This document shows, piece by piece, positions 50,973-59,633 of a DNA stretch of 64,000 bases (the stretch's first letter is position 1; the number at the start of each line of letters is the position of its first letter). Made by a program: the position numbers and the translations under genes. Where the stretch lies: the NCBI RefSeq assembly GCF_000725805.1, contig NZ_JOFT01000046.1:1-64000 (forward strand). The letters run 5' to 3'. This DNA comes from Streptomyces xanthophaeus. Lineage in GTDB: Bacteria > Actinomycetota > Actinomycetes > Streptomycetales > Streptomycetaceae. Under the pieces are notes generated by a model. That model was given only the letters and a program-made list of their open reading frames with translations, searched no databases and was not told the origin of the DNA.

Positions 50973-52562
50973 TCAGAGACCGGACTGCTCGTGCCAGATC
51001 CGGCGGGACGCCGCGAGCGGATCCTCGACGACCGACGGTTCGGTGTCCCACAGGCGGGTCGTCCGCCGGTCCGCCGTGACGGGCGCCCAGCCGGGATCCC
51101 CCGATGCGGCGAAGGATGTCCAGGAGGCACGGAGCCGCTCGGACAGGCGCGCGAAGTCCTGGGACGGAGCCTTCCCGCCGAACAGGAAGCCGGCCAGCGG
51201 CCCTCGTGTGTGACCGAAGGTCGCCGGTATGTCCACGGTGTGGCAGGCGCCGAGGGTCCCGCCGAAGGCCGGGCTGTTCCACGTGAAGTCGTAGAGCCAG
51301 GCCCGTCCGCCCGCAGCGGCGTGTGCCTCGGCCAGCCACGTCGCGGGCATCCGGAACAACGCGTCCGAGTACATGGCGACGTACAGCTCGGCATCGGTCA
51401 GGCCCGGGTGGGCGGATCGGTAGTCGGCCGCGGCCTGACGGCCGAGCCGCAGGCCGTCGGCGACGGCGCCGAGGTCCAGGTCGCGGATCCTGGCCGAGGG
51501 CTGGGCGGCCGGCCCTCGCGATGCCCGGGCGCGCTCGCGCCGTCCCGCACGCGCCGCCGCCCACATCATGGGCAGGGCCTTGGCCATCGCGCCGAGCCCG
51601 ATCTTGACCTGGCCCCGTTCCATGGCGAAGAGCGTGAACTCGTCATGCGTGTAACCGGAGATCAGGTCGACGTCACGGGCGCACCCCGAACTCAGGGCGA
51701 GCCAGGGCTTGTCGACCACCGTGACCCCGTCGATGACCGGCGAGAACGCGGTGATGGCCTCGGGGGTCGTCCAGTTCCCCGGATCCGCCCGCATCGAGGG
51801 CAGGGGCACGTCCTGCACGGCCAGCAGCGCCTCGGGCGGGGCGGACGCCAGACCGGCGAGGCCCACACCGGCCGCCTCCCCGATCATCACGGCGATCCGC
51901 CGGGCCTCCTCCTCGGGCAGGAACCGCCCGGCCATGCTCTGCACGATGGCCCGGCGGAACAGCCCGCGCGCGGCCGGGGCGGACAACAGGGCGGCGACGG
52001 AGGCGCCGCCGCCGGACTCGCCGAAGACCGTCACGTTGTCCGGGTCGCCGCCGAAGGCCGCGATGTTCTCCCGTACCCAGGTGAGCGCGGCGGCCTGGTC
52101 GAGGAAACCGCGGTTGGCGGGTGCCCCCGGTACGTGGCCGAACCCCTCGAAGCCGACGCGGTAGTTGAAGGTCACCATGACCACGCCGCCCCGGGCGAGC
52201 ACCTCCCCGTCGTAGCTCGGATCGGAGGAATGGCCCGTCTTCCACCCCCCGCCGTAGATCCACACCATGACCGGCAGCCGGTCACCGCCGCCCCCCGGGG
52301 TCCAGACGTTCACGGCGAGGCAGTCCAGGCCGTCCTCCGGCCGCCAGGCCGCGGGCATACCGGGAACCATCGGCAACTGTGGCGGTGCGGCGCTGAAGGA
52401 CGTGGCCGGACGGACACCGTCCCAGGCGGGGACCGGAGCCGGCGCCCGGAACCTGAGGGGCCCTTCCGGGGGGAGGGCGTAGGGAATGCCCTTGAAGACC
52501 GACAGCCCGTCTTCGGCCGTTCCCTCCACCTTGCCGGTCAGGGTCTCGATGACAACGCCCAT
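50973..52562 (-). CDS. Type B carboxylesterase (third copy)
   Basis: 529 aa from ATG at 52560-52562 with AAAGGAG upstream. Motifs: GLDCLAVNVWTPG, GGDPDNVTVFGESGGG with the nucleophile Ser, Asp/Glu in YTHDEFTLF and His in GACHTVDIP. It lacks a signal peptide. It differs clearly from the two other esterases in the window (GESGGG elbow, different C-terminal half). It follows the M20 peptidase gene by 14 bases in one operon, so the two may act in sequence on an ester-linked amide substrate. Confidence 0.88.
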   Translation of the reverse strand: MGVVIETLTGKVEGTAEDGLSVFKGIPYALPPEGPLRFRAPAPVPAWDGVRPATSFSAAPPQLPMVPGMPAAWRPEDGLDCLAVNVWTPGGGGDRLPVMVWIYGGGWKTGHSSDPSYDGEVLARGGVVMVTFNYRVGFEGFGHVPGAPANRGFLDQAAALTWVRENIAAFGGDPDNVTVFGESGGGASVAALLSAPAARGLFRRAIVQSMAGRFLPEEEARRIAVMIGEAAGVGLAGLASAPPEALLAVQDVPLPSMRADPGNWTTPEAITAFSPVIDGVTVVDKPWLALSSGCARDVDLISGYTHDEFTLFAMERGQVKIGLGAMAKALPMMWAAARAGRRERARASRGPAAQPSARIRDLDLGAVADGLRLGRQAAADYRSAHPGLTDAELYVAMYSDALFRMPATWLAEAHAAAGGRAWLYDFTWNSPAFGGTLGACHTVDIPATFGHTRGPLAGFLFGGKAPSQDFARLSERLRASWTSFAASGDPGWAPVTADRRTTRLWDTEPSVVEDPLAASRRIWHEQSGL

Positions 52563-52576
52563 GGGATGGGCTCCTT

Positions 52577-53923
52577 TCACGTGGAGAGTCTGAGGACCAC
52601 GTCGAGCAGGCATTTCCCGCCGAACATCAGGTCGGTGATCCGGGCGTGCTCGTCCGGTGCGTGGATGAGCCGCATGACGTCCGCGTCGCTCGCGGAGGGG
52701 AAGAAACCGACGACCTTCGTGCCGGGGAGGGCGCGGGCGTCCGTGGCGGCCGGATTGACGTACGGCAGCAGCCGCGCGCCCGGTTCGTGGGCCGCGACGG
52801 TCTCGCCCAGGACCCGCAGGAGCTCCGGGGCGTCGGGGCCGGCCCGGCTCACCCGGCCGTGCAGCAGCGACACCTCGACCCGGTCCCCGAGGGCCTGCTG
52901 GACGGCCGCCGCCCACCGGTCGGGCAGCTCGCCGGGAAGGAGACGTCCGTCCAGCACCACATCGGCTTCGACGGGCACCACGTTCTGGCGCTGCCCCGCG
53001 GACAGCACGGTGGGGGTGGCGGTGTTGTGCAGCCCGGCGACGACGAACTCCCGCAGGACGGGATCGATCGGCAGGCTGTTCGTACGGCCCCAGGTGGGGT
53101 CCTTCAGGAGCTGCCCGATCGCCTCCGCGCCCGGGCCCGGGTACAGCTCCGCCAAGGTGGCCAGCATGCGCCGCGAGGCGGGTTGCAGCACCGACTCCGG
53201 GGCGAACGCACGCAGCCTCAGCAGGGCCTCGGCCAGCGTGAAGACCGCCGACCCGGTGCGGGGGACCGAGGCATGGCCGCCCGGCCCGCGCGCGGTGACC
53301 CGCATCCGGGCACTGCCCTTCTCGGCCACCTGCACGGTGTACACGGGGCCGCCGGGAGTCACGAAGCGCTGGCCGCCGCCTTCGTTGAACGCGAACTCGG
53401 CCTCGATGAGGCTGCGGTGGTTCTCCCACAGCCAGTACGCCCCCAGCCGGCTGCCGGCTTCCTCGTCGGCGGTGACCACGAGCAGCAGGTCCCGCCGCAG
53501 CGGGATCCGGTGCGCGGCGAGGAGTTGCATGATCAGCAGGCTCGCGGCGACCTGCCCCTTCATGTCGAGTGCCCCGCGGCCCCACACACGGCCGTCGGCC
53601 ACCTCGCCCGAGAACGGCGGACGGCTCCATCCGTCGGGCCGGGCACCCACCACGTCGGCGTGGCCCAGCAGCATGAGCGGCGCCTCCTGTCCCGTCCCGG
53701 GCAGCCGGGCGACGAGATTGGCCCGTCCGGGCTCGGACTCCAGCACCTGGTGGGCGATGCCGGAGCGGGTCAGCTCGCGGGAGAGGTGGCGTGCGACGGC
53801 GATCTCACGGCCCGGAGGGTTGGAGGTGTCCAGGCGGATCAGTGCCGAAAGGTGGCTGACGAGGTGCCGTTCCTGTTCGGCCCAGGAGAAGGGCAGCGGC
53901 ATCGGCCGGGATGAGGTGGACAT
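52577..53923 (-). CDS. M20-family metallopeptidase/deacylase
   Basis: 448 aa. Metal-binding and catalytic residues are present: LLGHADVV (His and catalytic Asp), ALDMKGQVAAS (Asp), TADEEAGS (catalytic Glu and metal Glu) and late GGGQRFV/DARAL segments with the dimerisation domain between (GPGGHASVP). M20 enzymes cleave N-acyl amino acids, dipeptides or carbamoyl compounds. The gene is preceded by GTTACACGTGTAAC about 42 bases upstream and heads an operon with the esterase. Confidence 0.88.
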   Translation of the reverse strand: MSTSSRPMPLPFSWAEQERHLVSHLSALIRLDTSNPPGREIAVARHLSRELTRSGIAHQVLESEPGRANLVARLPGTGQEAPLMLLGHADVVGARPDGWSRPPFSGEVADGRVWGRGALDMKGQVAASLLIMQLLAAHRIPLRRDLLLVVTADEEAGSRLGAYWLWENHRSLIEAEFAFNEGGGQRFVTPGGPVYTVQVAEKGSARMRVTARGPGGHASVPRTGSAVFTLAEALLRLRAFAPESVLQPASRRMLATLAELYPGPGAEAIGQLLKDPTWGRTNSLPIDPVLREFVVAGLHNTATPTVLSAGQRQNVVPVEADVVLDGRLLPGELPDRWAAAVQQALGDRVEVSLLHGRVSRAGPDAPELLRVLGETVAAHEPGARLLPYVNPAATDARALPGTKVVGFFPSASDADVMRLIHAPDEHARITDLMFGGKCLLDVVLRLST

Positions 53924-53964
53924 CTGCGCTCCGGAGCCTGCGGGCTGGAAGGGGCAGAGCCAGT

Positions 53965-53978
53965 GTTACACGTGTAAC
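53965..53978 (-). promoter_or_regulatory. GTTACACGTGTAAC operator, M20/esterase operon
   Basis: Perfect 14-bp palindrome identical to the core of the site at 28819-28834 and containing the 12-mer of 24734-24745. On the minus strand it overlaps TAACACT, a likely -10 box. This puts the M20 operon under the same regulator as the GH3 and PAP2 genes. Confidence 0.75.
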
Positions 53979-54141
53979 CATCTTTCGCACCTGATCCCGG
54001 GCCGACGGGCCGATCGCGGTGCGCATCGTGGGCGGGCAGCCGTGGCCGGCCCGCCTGTCGACTGGCCCGGACGGTCCAGGGCGCGACAGCATGGAGGGAG
54101 GCCGGTCGGCGGGCCGCCCTCGGGAGGAGGCGATACGGACG

Positions 54142-56574
54142 GTGACCAGGCATCGCTTTGCGTTCTGCGGGGCCGAGCTGGCCGCCGTCTACGTCGTCGC
54201 CGACGAGGGCCGGGAGCTCCATCTGGCCGAGCTGACCGGGAACCGCGGCGTCCTCTACGGACTGCCCGCGATCCTCGCCGTGGCCGGCCATTCGCCCGCC
54301 GCCAATGCCTTCCGCTCCGGCCGCCCGCTGTGGCTGACCCCCAAGGAACTCGCCACGTTCGTCGAGGACGACCCCCACCACTTCCCCACCCGCGTCCGGG
54401 GCGGTGACCCCAGCTCGCCGGCCAGGATCTCGCTGGGCGCCCTGCCGCTGGGACATGGCCAGCAGGAGCTCGGCTGTCTGATCGTCGCCGGGGAGGCCGG
54501 GGAGGGCTTCAGCGACGACGACCGCAGCCTCCTGGAGCTCTACGCCGATCAGGTGGCCGCCGGACTCGAATCGGTCGCCGCCCGCTTCGCCGGACGCAAA
54601 TCCCCGCAGGCACATCTGGGCCAGTCCCTGGTGCCCCACCAGGGCGGCGCGTTCATCCTGGAACTGAGCACCGGCCGCATGGAGGCCCACGCGCACGTGC
54701 TGGAACTGATCGGACTGCCGCCCGAGCAGTTCGACGGACAGGTGGAGACCCTGCTCGCCTGCGCCGTCCCCGACGACATGCCCGCACTGATGGCGATCGT
54801 GGAGCCGGACCGGCTCGGCGCCGCCGGACAGCAGCTGGCGTTCCGCGTCCGCCGACCGAACGGCGAGCTGCGCTGGCTGGGGCTGCGGTGCCGCGTGGAG
54901 GTGGACTCCGCCGGCACGCCGCAGCGCGTCCTGGGTGTGGTGGCCGATGCCACCTATCTGCGCCCGAGCGCCGACGAGGTCTCCCTCGTGCAACGGCTGT
55001 CCGCCACGCTGGCGGGGGCGGCGACCATCCGGGAGGTCAGCCGGCTGGCGGTCGCCGCCCTGCGCGAGCCGCTCGGCGCCTCCCGGGTCGCGGTCGGCGA
55101 GCTGGAGCCCGAGCGGCTCATCGTCACCGCCCTCGGCCCGCCGGAACCCGATGCCTGGCCCGATGTCTGGCGCTCGCAATGGCGGTCCGAGTGGCCCGAC
55201 GTGCCGCTCAGTGACCTCCCCACCCTGCAGAGCGCGCTGCGCGGGGGGCACATGAGCCTGTGGCCGCCGGGTGCGGACCTCGAACCCGGTCTCCTGGGCC
55301 TCGGGCCCGGCGGTCTCGCGGTGCTGCCGCTGCCGGCCGAGGGCAGGATCGTCGGCGTGTGCCTGGTGGGGTGGGACGGGCAGCACCGGTTCGGCCCGGA
55401 GGAGCGGTCGCTGCTGACCGCGACCGCGGGCCTGGTGGGGCAGGCGCTGGTGCGCGCCCACGCACTGGACGCGGGTCACGAACTCGCCACCATGCTCCAG
55501 CGCAGCCTGCTGCCCCGCAAACTGCCGGAGCTGCCGGGCGGGGTCGCCGTCGCCCGCTACCTGCCCGCGACGGCGGGACTGGAGGTCGGCGGCGACTGGT
55601 ACGACGTCATCCCGCTCCGTGACGGCCACGTGGCGTTCGTGATCGGGGACGTACAGGGGCACAGCGCGGGAGCCGCCACCATCATGGGCCAGATGCGTAC
55701 GGCGGTCCGGGCCTACGCGGTGGAGGGGCATCCGCCCGACGTGGTCGTCGCACGGGCCAACCGTCTGCTCGTCGGCATGGAGACCGATCTCTTCGCCACC
55801 TGCGGATACGTGGACCTCGACATGGAGGAGGGCATCGCCAGGTTCGTACGGGCCGGCCATCTGCCGCCGATCCTGCGCCATCCCGACGGCGTCACCGAGG
55901 AGTTGGCGGTCGAGGGCGGGCCCCCGCTGGGGGTCCTTGCGGAAGCCGAATTCCCCATGACCGAGGTGGGGCTGCTCCCCGGCACCCTGCTCGTCCTGCT
56001 GACGGACGGCCTGGTCGAGTCCGCCCGGCTGCCGCTGGAGGAGGGCATGCGGCGGGTGCGTGACGTGATCACCGTGGCCGACCCGGTCGATGCCGGAGGG
56101 ATCGCCGACGAGTTGGTCGTCGGCGTGGGCCGTCGGGACGACGATGTGGCGGTGCTGTTGCTGCGCTACGACGGCATGGGGGGACGGCCGCTGCGGAGCC
56201 ACTGGACGGTGTGGCGGCTGCCCGACGCGGTCCTGCATGCGCGCCGCTTCACCGCGCGCACCCTGCGGTCCTGGGGGGTGGTGGAGGAGCTCGACGCAGC
56301 TCTGCTGGTCGTGTCCGAGCTGGTCACCAACGCCATCGCGCACACGCAGGGCGAGGTGGGGATGGATCTGACCCTGTCGGCGGACCGGCTGCGGATCGCC
56401 GTGAACGACGCGTCGCCGCGCAGCCCCGTCAAACCGGTGTGGGTGAGCTGGGAGTCGACCGGTGGCCGCGGGCTGCTCATCGTCGAGGCCACGACGGCCG
56501 CCTGGGGCTCGGTGCCGCTGAGCGGCGGCAAGCAGGTGTGGGCCGAGATCCCCTGGCACCGCGCGGGCGACTGA
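54142..56574 (+). CDS. GAF/PAS/GAF-SpoIIE phosphatase-HATPase sensor protein
   Basis: 810 aa from GTG at 54142, preceded by AGGAGG; an upstream ATG at 54091 in frame is also possible. Order: GAF-like (about 5-155), PAS (about 165-280, with FRVRRPNGELRWLGLRC), second GAF (about 300-445), SpoIIE/PP2C phosphatase (about 455-680, with GGDWYDVI, GDVQGHS, AGHLPP, LLTDGLVE) and GHKL kinase (about 690-808, with SELVTNAIAHT and GGRGLLIV). It is a longer relative of the protein at 17276-19381. It likely dephosphorylates an anti-anti-sigma factor in response to signals sensed by the GAF/PAS modules. It ends one base short of the convergent ArsC gene. Confidence 0.85.
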   Translation: MTRHRFAFCGAELAAVYVVADEGRELHLAELTGNRGVLYGLPAILAVAGHSPAANAFRSGRPLWLTPKELATFVEDDPHHFPTRVRGGDPSSPARISLGALPLGHGQQELGCLIVAGEAGEGFSDDDRSLLELYADQVAAGLESVAARFAGRKSPQAHLGQSLVPHQGGAFILELSTGRMEAHAHVLELIGLPPEQFDGQVETLLACAVPDDMPALMAIVEPDRLGAAGQQLAFRVRRPNGELRWLGLRCRVEVDSAGTPQRVLGVVADATYLRPSADEVSLVQRLSATLAGAATIREVSRLAVAALREPLGASRVAVGELEPERLIVTALGPPEPDAWPDVWRSQWRSEWPDVPLSDLPTLQSALRGGHMSLWPPGADLEPGLLGLGPGGLAVLPLPAEGRIVGVCLVGWDGQHRFGPEERSLLTATAGLVGQALVRAHALDAGHELATMLQRSLLPRKLPELPGGVAVARYLPATAGLEVGGDWYDVIPLRDGHVAFVIGDVQGHSAGAATIMGQMRTAVRAYAVEGHPPDVVVARANRLLVGMETDLFATCGYVDLDMEEGIARFVRAGHLPPILRHPDGVTEELAVEGGPPLGVLAEAEFPMTEVGLLPGTLLVLLTDGLVESARLPLEEGMRRVRDVITVADPVDAGGIADELVVGVGRRDDDVAVLLLRYDGMGGRPLRSHWTVWRLPDAVLHARRFTARTLRSWGVVEELDAALLVVSELVTNAIAHTQGEVGMDLTLSADRLRIAVNDASPRSPVKPVWVSWESTGGRGLLIVEATTAAWGSVPLSGGKQVWAEIPWHRAGD

Positions 56575-56575
56575 C

Positions 56576-56995
56576 TCAGGCCTTCGGCCCGGCGTCGATC
56601 TCTGCGATCAGGCCCTCGATGAGGGTCCGGATCTCGTCCCTGATGGGGCGGACGGCCTCGACGCCCTGGCCCGCGGGGTCCTCCAGCTGCCAGTCCAGGT
56701 AGGTCTTGCCGGGGAAGTACGGGCACGCGTCGCCGCAGCCCATCGTGATCACGTAGTCGGAGGCCCGGACGGCCTCGGGGGTGAGCACCTTCGGTTCCTG
56801 GCGGGAGATGTCGATGCCGACCTCGGCCATGGCTGCCACCGCGGACGGGTTGATCCGGTCACCGGGCAGGGACCCGGCGGAGCGGACCTCGACCCGGTCG
56901 CCGGCCAGGTGGCGCAGGAACCCGGCGGCCATCTGGGAGCGGCCGGCGTTGTGAACGCAGACGAAGAGGACGGACGCAGCGGGGGTGGAGGACAT
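56576..56995 (-). CDS. arsC: Arsenate reductase, LMW phosphatase-type
   Basis: 139 aa. The phosphatase loop CVHNAGRS gives the CX5R motif (C13, R19), and two further redox cysteines are C87 and C91 in MGCGDACPYF, as in thioredoxin-linked ArsC enzymes. It reduces arsenate to arsenite in the cytoplasm. It is divergent from an ArsR gene and lies beside an aquaglyceroporin gene, the set seen in arsenate resistance where arsenite leaves through a channel. Confidence 0.9.
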   Translation of the reverse strand: MSSTPAASVLFVCVHNAGRSQMAAGFLRHLAGDRVEVRSAGSLPGDRINPSAVAAMAEVGIDISRQEPKVLTPEAVRASDYVITMGCGDACPYFPGKTYLDWQLEDPAGQGVEAVRPIRDEIRTLIEGLIAEIDAGPKA

Positions 56996-57086
56996 CGTTC
57001 TTCCTTGGGGGTCGGACGACCGGGTCGGGCCAGAGGGCCGGGCCAGGGGAGCGGATAAGATCAGCCCGGACTGGTGTCAGTCCTGG

Positions 57087-57104
57087 CTGATGTGAAAGTA
57101 TCAG
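57087..57104 (+). promoter_or_regulatory. ArsR operator before the first arsR
   Basis: CTGATGTGAAAGTATCAG has 5-base inverted arms around 8 bases and ends four bases before the ArsR start. A direct-repeat half TCAGTCC occurs on both sides. Its sequence differs from the triple operator at 59509-59616, so the two ArsR proteins probably have separate targets. Confidence 0.6.
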
Positions 57105-57107
57105 TCC

Positions 57108-57422
57108 ATGATGACGTCAGTCGACACTGACTTGATCCGGGTCCTGGCCGACCCGCTCAGGCTCCAGATCGTGACCCTGCTCGCCCGAGAGACGCTCTGC
57201 ACCACCCACCTGGTCGAGGAGACCGGTGCGAAGCAGACCAACCTCACCAACCACCTCACGGTGCTGCGGAAGGCGGGGGTCGTGGAGACGGAGCCGTGCG
57301 GACGGTTCACCTACTACCGCCTGCGCCCGGAAGTCATCGAAGCCCTCGCCGGGCAGTTCGCCGACCTCGCCCGGACCGCGCGTGCCACCGCCGCATCGAA
57401 CCTGAAGCGGTCCTGCCCGTAG
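57108..57422 (+). CDS. arsR: ArsR-family metalloid repressor
   Basis: 104 aa. The winged helix is clear (VLADPLRLQIVTLL, then QTNLTNHLTVLRKAGVVE). It lacks the classic CVC of the third helix; C31, C64 and C103 are the only cysteines and could form an arsenite site in a different geometry, as known for several ArsR groups. It is divergent from arsC and upstream of the channel gene with a 52-base gap. Confidence 0.88.
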   Translation: MMTSVDTDLIRVLADPLRLQIVTLLARETLCTTHLVEETGAKQTNLTNHLTVLRKAGVVETEPCGRFTYYRLRPEVIEALAGQFADLARTARATAASNLKRSCP

Positions 57423-57474
57423 GGCGTAGCTCGTAGCCCTCAGCCCCGCCTCACCTGCCCGAGGAGAACCCGTC

Positions 57475-58266
57475 TTGACCGCCACCGAGCCCGCCGCGAG
57501 CGATGCCATAGCCGTCGACAGGGCCCCGCAGCCCGCGCCCGGCGCTACCCCGTCCCGCTCCCCGCTGATCGCCCGCGCCGCCGCCGAGCTCGTCGGCACC
57601 GCCGCGCTGGTGGCGGTCGTGGTCGGCTCCGGAATCCAGGCCACCGAGCTCACCGGCGACGTGGCCCTCCAGCTCCTGGCCAATTCCCTCGCCACCGTCT
57701 TCGGCCTCGGGGTCCTGATCGCCCTCCTCGGCCCGGTCTCCGGTGCCCACTTCAACCCGGCCGTCACCGTCGCCGAGTGGTGGACCGCTCGCCGCGCAGG
57801 CGCAGGCGCCGGCGTCACGGCGCGCGAGCTGGCCGTCTACGTCCCCTCGCAGATCGCCGGGGCAGTCGCGGGCGCGGTCCTCGCGGACGCGATGTTCGGC
57901 GAGCCCCTGGTGAAGTGGTCGCAGCACGACCGCTCGGCGGGCAACCTCCTCCTCGGCGAGGTCGTCGCCACCGCCGGGCTGATCCTGCTGATCTTCGGCC
58001 TGGCCCGCACCGACCGCCTCCGCTTCGCCCCCGTAGCCGTGGCCTCGTACATCGGCGCCGCCTACTGGTTCACGTCCTCCACCTCGTTCGCCAACCCGGC
58101 CGTCACCATCGGGCGCGCCTTCACCGACACCTTCGCGGGCATCGCCCCGGCCTCGGTGCCGGGGTTCATCGGCATGCAACTGATCGGCGCGGCCCTCGGA
58201 CTGGCCCTGGTGGCCGTCATCTTCATGCGTGGCGGCACGGCACAGGACCGGTCCGCCGCTCCCTAG
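57475..58266 (+). CDS. Aquaglyceroporin-type channel (AqpS-like) in ars context
   Basis: 263 aa from TTG at 57475 with GAGGAG eight bases before; no better in-frame start exists. Six membrane segments and both MIP pore motifs are present: HFNPAVTV and FANPAVTIGRAF, the Arg of the selectivity filter following the second. MIP channels in ars operons (AqpS) let arsenite leave down its gradient after ArsC reduction. No ArsB or ACR3 pump gene is present in this cluster, which supports that role. Confidence 0.85.
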   Translation: MTATEPAASDAIAVDRAPQPAPGATPSRSPLIARAAAELVGTAALVAVVVGSGIQATELTGDVALQLLANSLATVFGLGVLIALLGPVSGAHFNPAVTVAEWWTARRAGAGAGVTARELAVYVPSQIAGAVAGAVLADAMFGEPLVKWSQHDRSAGNLLLGEVVATAGLILLIFGLARTDRLRFAPVAVASYIGAAYWFTSSTSFANPAVTIGRAFTDTFAGIAPASVPGFIGMQLIGAALGLALVAVIFMRGGTAQDRSAAP

Positions 58267-58638
58267 CTCGTCGTGCATCTACCGGCGTCGTTCCCACCCG
58301 GCCGAAGATGCCGCCAACCGGGAGCGACGAAGCGTCGAATCAGATCCCTCAGATCGGGGTCAGCGTTGGATTTCGCAATACCGCGTCGTGGTTTCCAGGA
58401 TTCCCGGGCAGCGATGGCCAATTCAGAGAAGCCTCCTCGGCCGGTCCCTTCGCCGACAGGGTGTCTGAGCGCGATCAAACTAGAGCCGGGCCGGAGTGTT
58501 GCTCACGGAACCACCTCAATCCGCCAGGGATTGGCCTGTTCCGCCGGCCTTCGCCGTCGGCACCCCATGGGCAGTGCCCATTCCACGGAACACCCCGCGC
58601 GTCCTCAACCTGCTCAAGGACGGCGAACAACCCGCGCC
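58267..58638. other. Gene-free stretch between channel and ArsN-like genes
   Basis: 372 bases with no ORF that I can support on either strand. Part of it (about 58330-58420) is visibly lower in GC than its surroundings and does not show the usual third-position bias, which suggests old inserted or decayed sequence. No terminal repeats were seen. Confidence 0.4.
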
Positions 58639-59139
58639 TCACGAGATCGCGGGGCTGCGGCGCTCCAGGAGTACGACGTCCCGCCAGACGCCGTGGTGGC
58701 GGCCGATCCGCTCGCGGGTGCCGATGACCCGGAAGCCCGCTCGCTCGTGAAGGGCGAGGCTGGCGGTGTTCTCGGGGAAGATCCCGGACTGGACGGTCCA
58801 GATCCCGGCGGCTTCGGTGGAGGCGATCAGCGCGTTCAGGAGCGCTGCTGCGACGCCGCGGCCGCGCGCTTCGGGGTGGACGTACACGGAGTGCTCCACC
58901 ACGCCCGCGTAGGCGCAGCGGTCCGAGACCGCGCTCGCCGCGATCCAGCCGAGGACCCGGCCGTCCTCGCCGACGGCGGCGAAGCGGTGTTCCGCGAGCT
59001 TGGAGGCGTCGAACGCCTCCCATGCCGGGGCGGTGGTCTCGAAGGTCGCGTCGCCTTCGTCGATGCCTGCCTGGAAGATCGCCAGGACCTGCGAGGCGTG
59101 CGCAGCCGTCATCGGCAGGAGGGCCGGTTCAGTTGCCAT
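58639..59139 (-). CDS. GNAT N-acetyltransferase, ArsN/phosphinothricin acetyltransferase-like
   Basis: 166 aa. The acetyl-CoA site is VYVHPEARGRGVAAALL and the fold continues with SGIFPENTASLALHERAGFRVIG and a WRDVVLLER end typical of the phosphinothricin/methionine sulfoximine acetyltransferase group. Family members inside ars clusters (ArsN) acetylate arsinothricin, an organoarsenic antibiotic. Its start overlaps the stop of the upstream ArsR gene by 11 bases, so it is coexpressed with arsenic sensing. Phosphinothricin-like substrates remain possible. Confidence 0.8.
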   Translation of the reverse strand: MATEPALLPMTAAHASQVLAIFQAGIDEGDATFETTAPAWEAFDASKLAEHRFAAVGEDGRVLGWIAASAVSDRCAYAGVVEHSVYVHPEARGRGVAAALLNALIASTEAAGIWTVQSGIFPENTASLALHERAGFRVIGTRERIGRHHGVWRDVVLLERRSPAIS

Positions 59140-59500
59140 GGGCGGTGCCGGTCAGAAGGGCGCCCATCGCTGCCACGACGGACGGCTCCACGCGGTAGTA
59201 CACCCAGGTGCCGCGGCGCTCGGAGGACAGGAGCCCGGCCTCCTTCAGCTTCTTCAGGTGGTGGGAGACGGTCGGCTGGGAGACGCCGACGTCGGAGATG
59301 TCGCACACGCATGCCTCGCCGCCCTCGTGGGAGGCGACGGCGGAGAAGAGGCGCAGGCGCACCGGGTCGCCGAGGGCTTTGAACATCTTCGCCGCCACCT
59401 CGGCCTCGTCCGCCGACATGGGGCGCTCGTTCAGCGGCGGGCAGCAGGGTGCGACGGCCTGATCGGCTTCCAGGAGCGGCAGGGCCTTGGCATTCGACAT
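59129..59500 (-). CDS. arsR: ArsR-family repressor with CxC metal site
   Basis: 123 aa from ATG at 59498-59500. The winged helix carries ACVCDIS in the recognition region, the classic ArsR CxC arsenite site (C64, C66), and an N-terminal CC pair (C19, C20). The rest (SQPTVSHHLKKLKEAGLL) is a canonical ArsR HTH. There is no ribosome binding site, so the transcript may be leaderless. It forms an operon with the ArsN-like gene and faces the ArsO-like gene across three copies of one operator. Confidence 0.9.
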   Translation of the reverse strand: MSNAKALPLLEADQAVAPCCPPLNERPMSADEAEVAAKMFKALGDPVRLRLFSAVASHEGGEACVCDISDVGVSQPTVSHHLKKLKEAGLLSSERRGTWVYYRVEPSVVAAMGALLTGTAHGN

Positions 59501-59508
59501 GCATCTAT

Positions 59509-59616
59509 GTTGACACATGTCGAACCAATAGGCGGGTTTGATTTGATGGATGTCTATGTTGACGTTCGTCGAAGCAAGTGCCATGCTGGCGGCACAAGGC
59601 ATCGACAGATGTCGAA
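59509..59616. promoter_or_regulatory. Three ArsR operators in a divergent promoter
   Basis: Sites GTTGACACATGTCGAA (59509-59524), GTTGACGTTCGTCGAA (59558-59573) and ATCGACAGATGTCGAA (59601-59616) all fit the palindrome TTCGAC-N4-GTCGAA, each followed by an A/C-rich CAA. They span the gap between the CxC ArsR gene and the ArsO-like gene, with the third just before the latter's ribosome binding site. Confidence 0.8.
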
Positions 59617-59633
59617 ACAAAAAGGAGTCGACC

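Noticed and set aside
58267..58638. Small ORFs on both strands
   Set aside because: None has a ribosome binding site together with coding-type third-position bias, and none has a recognisable motif.
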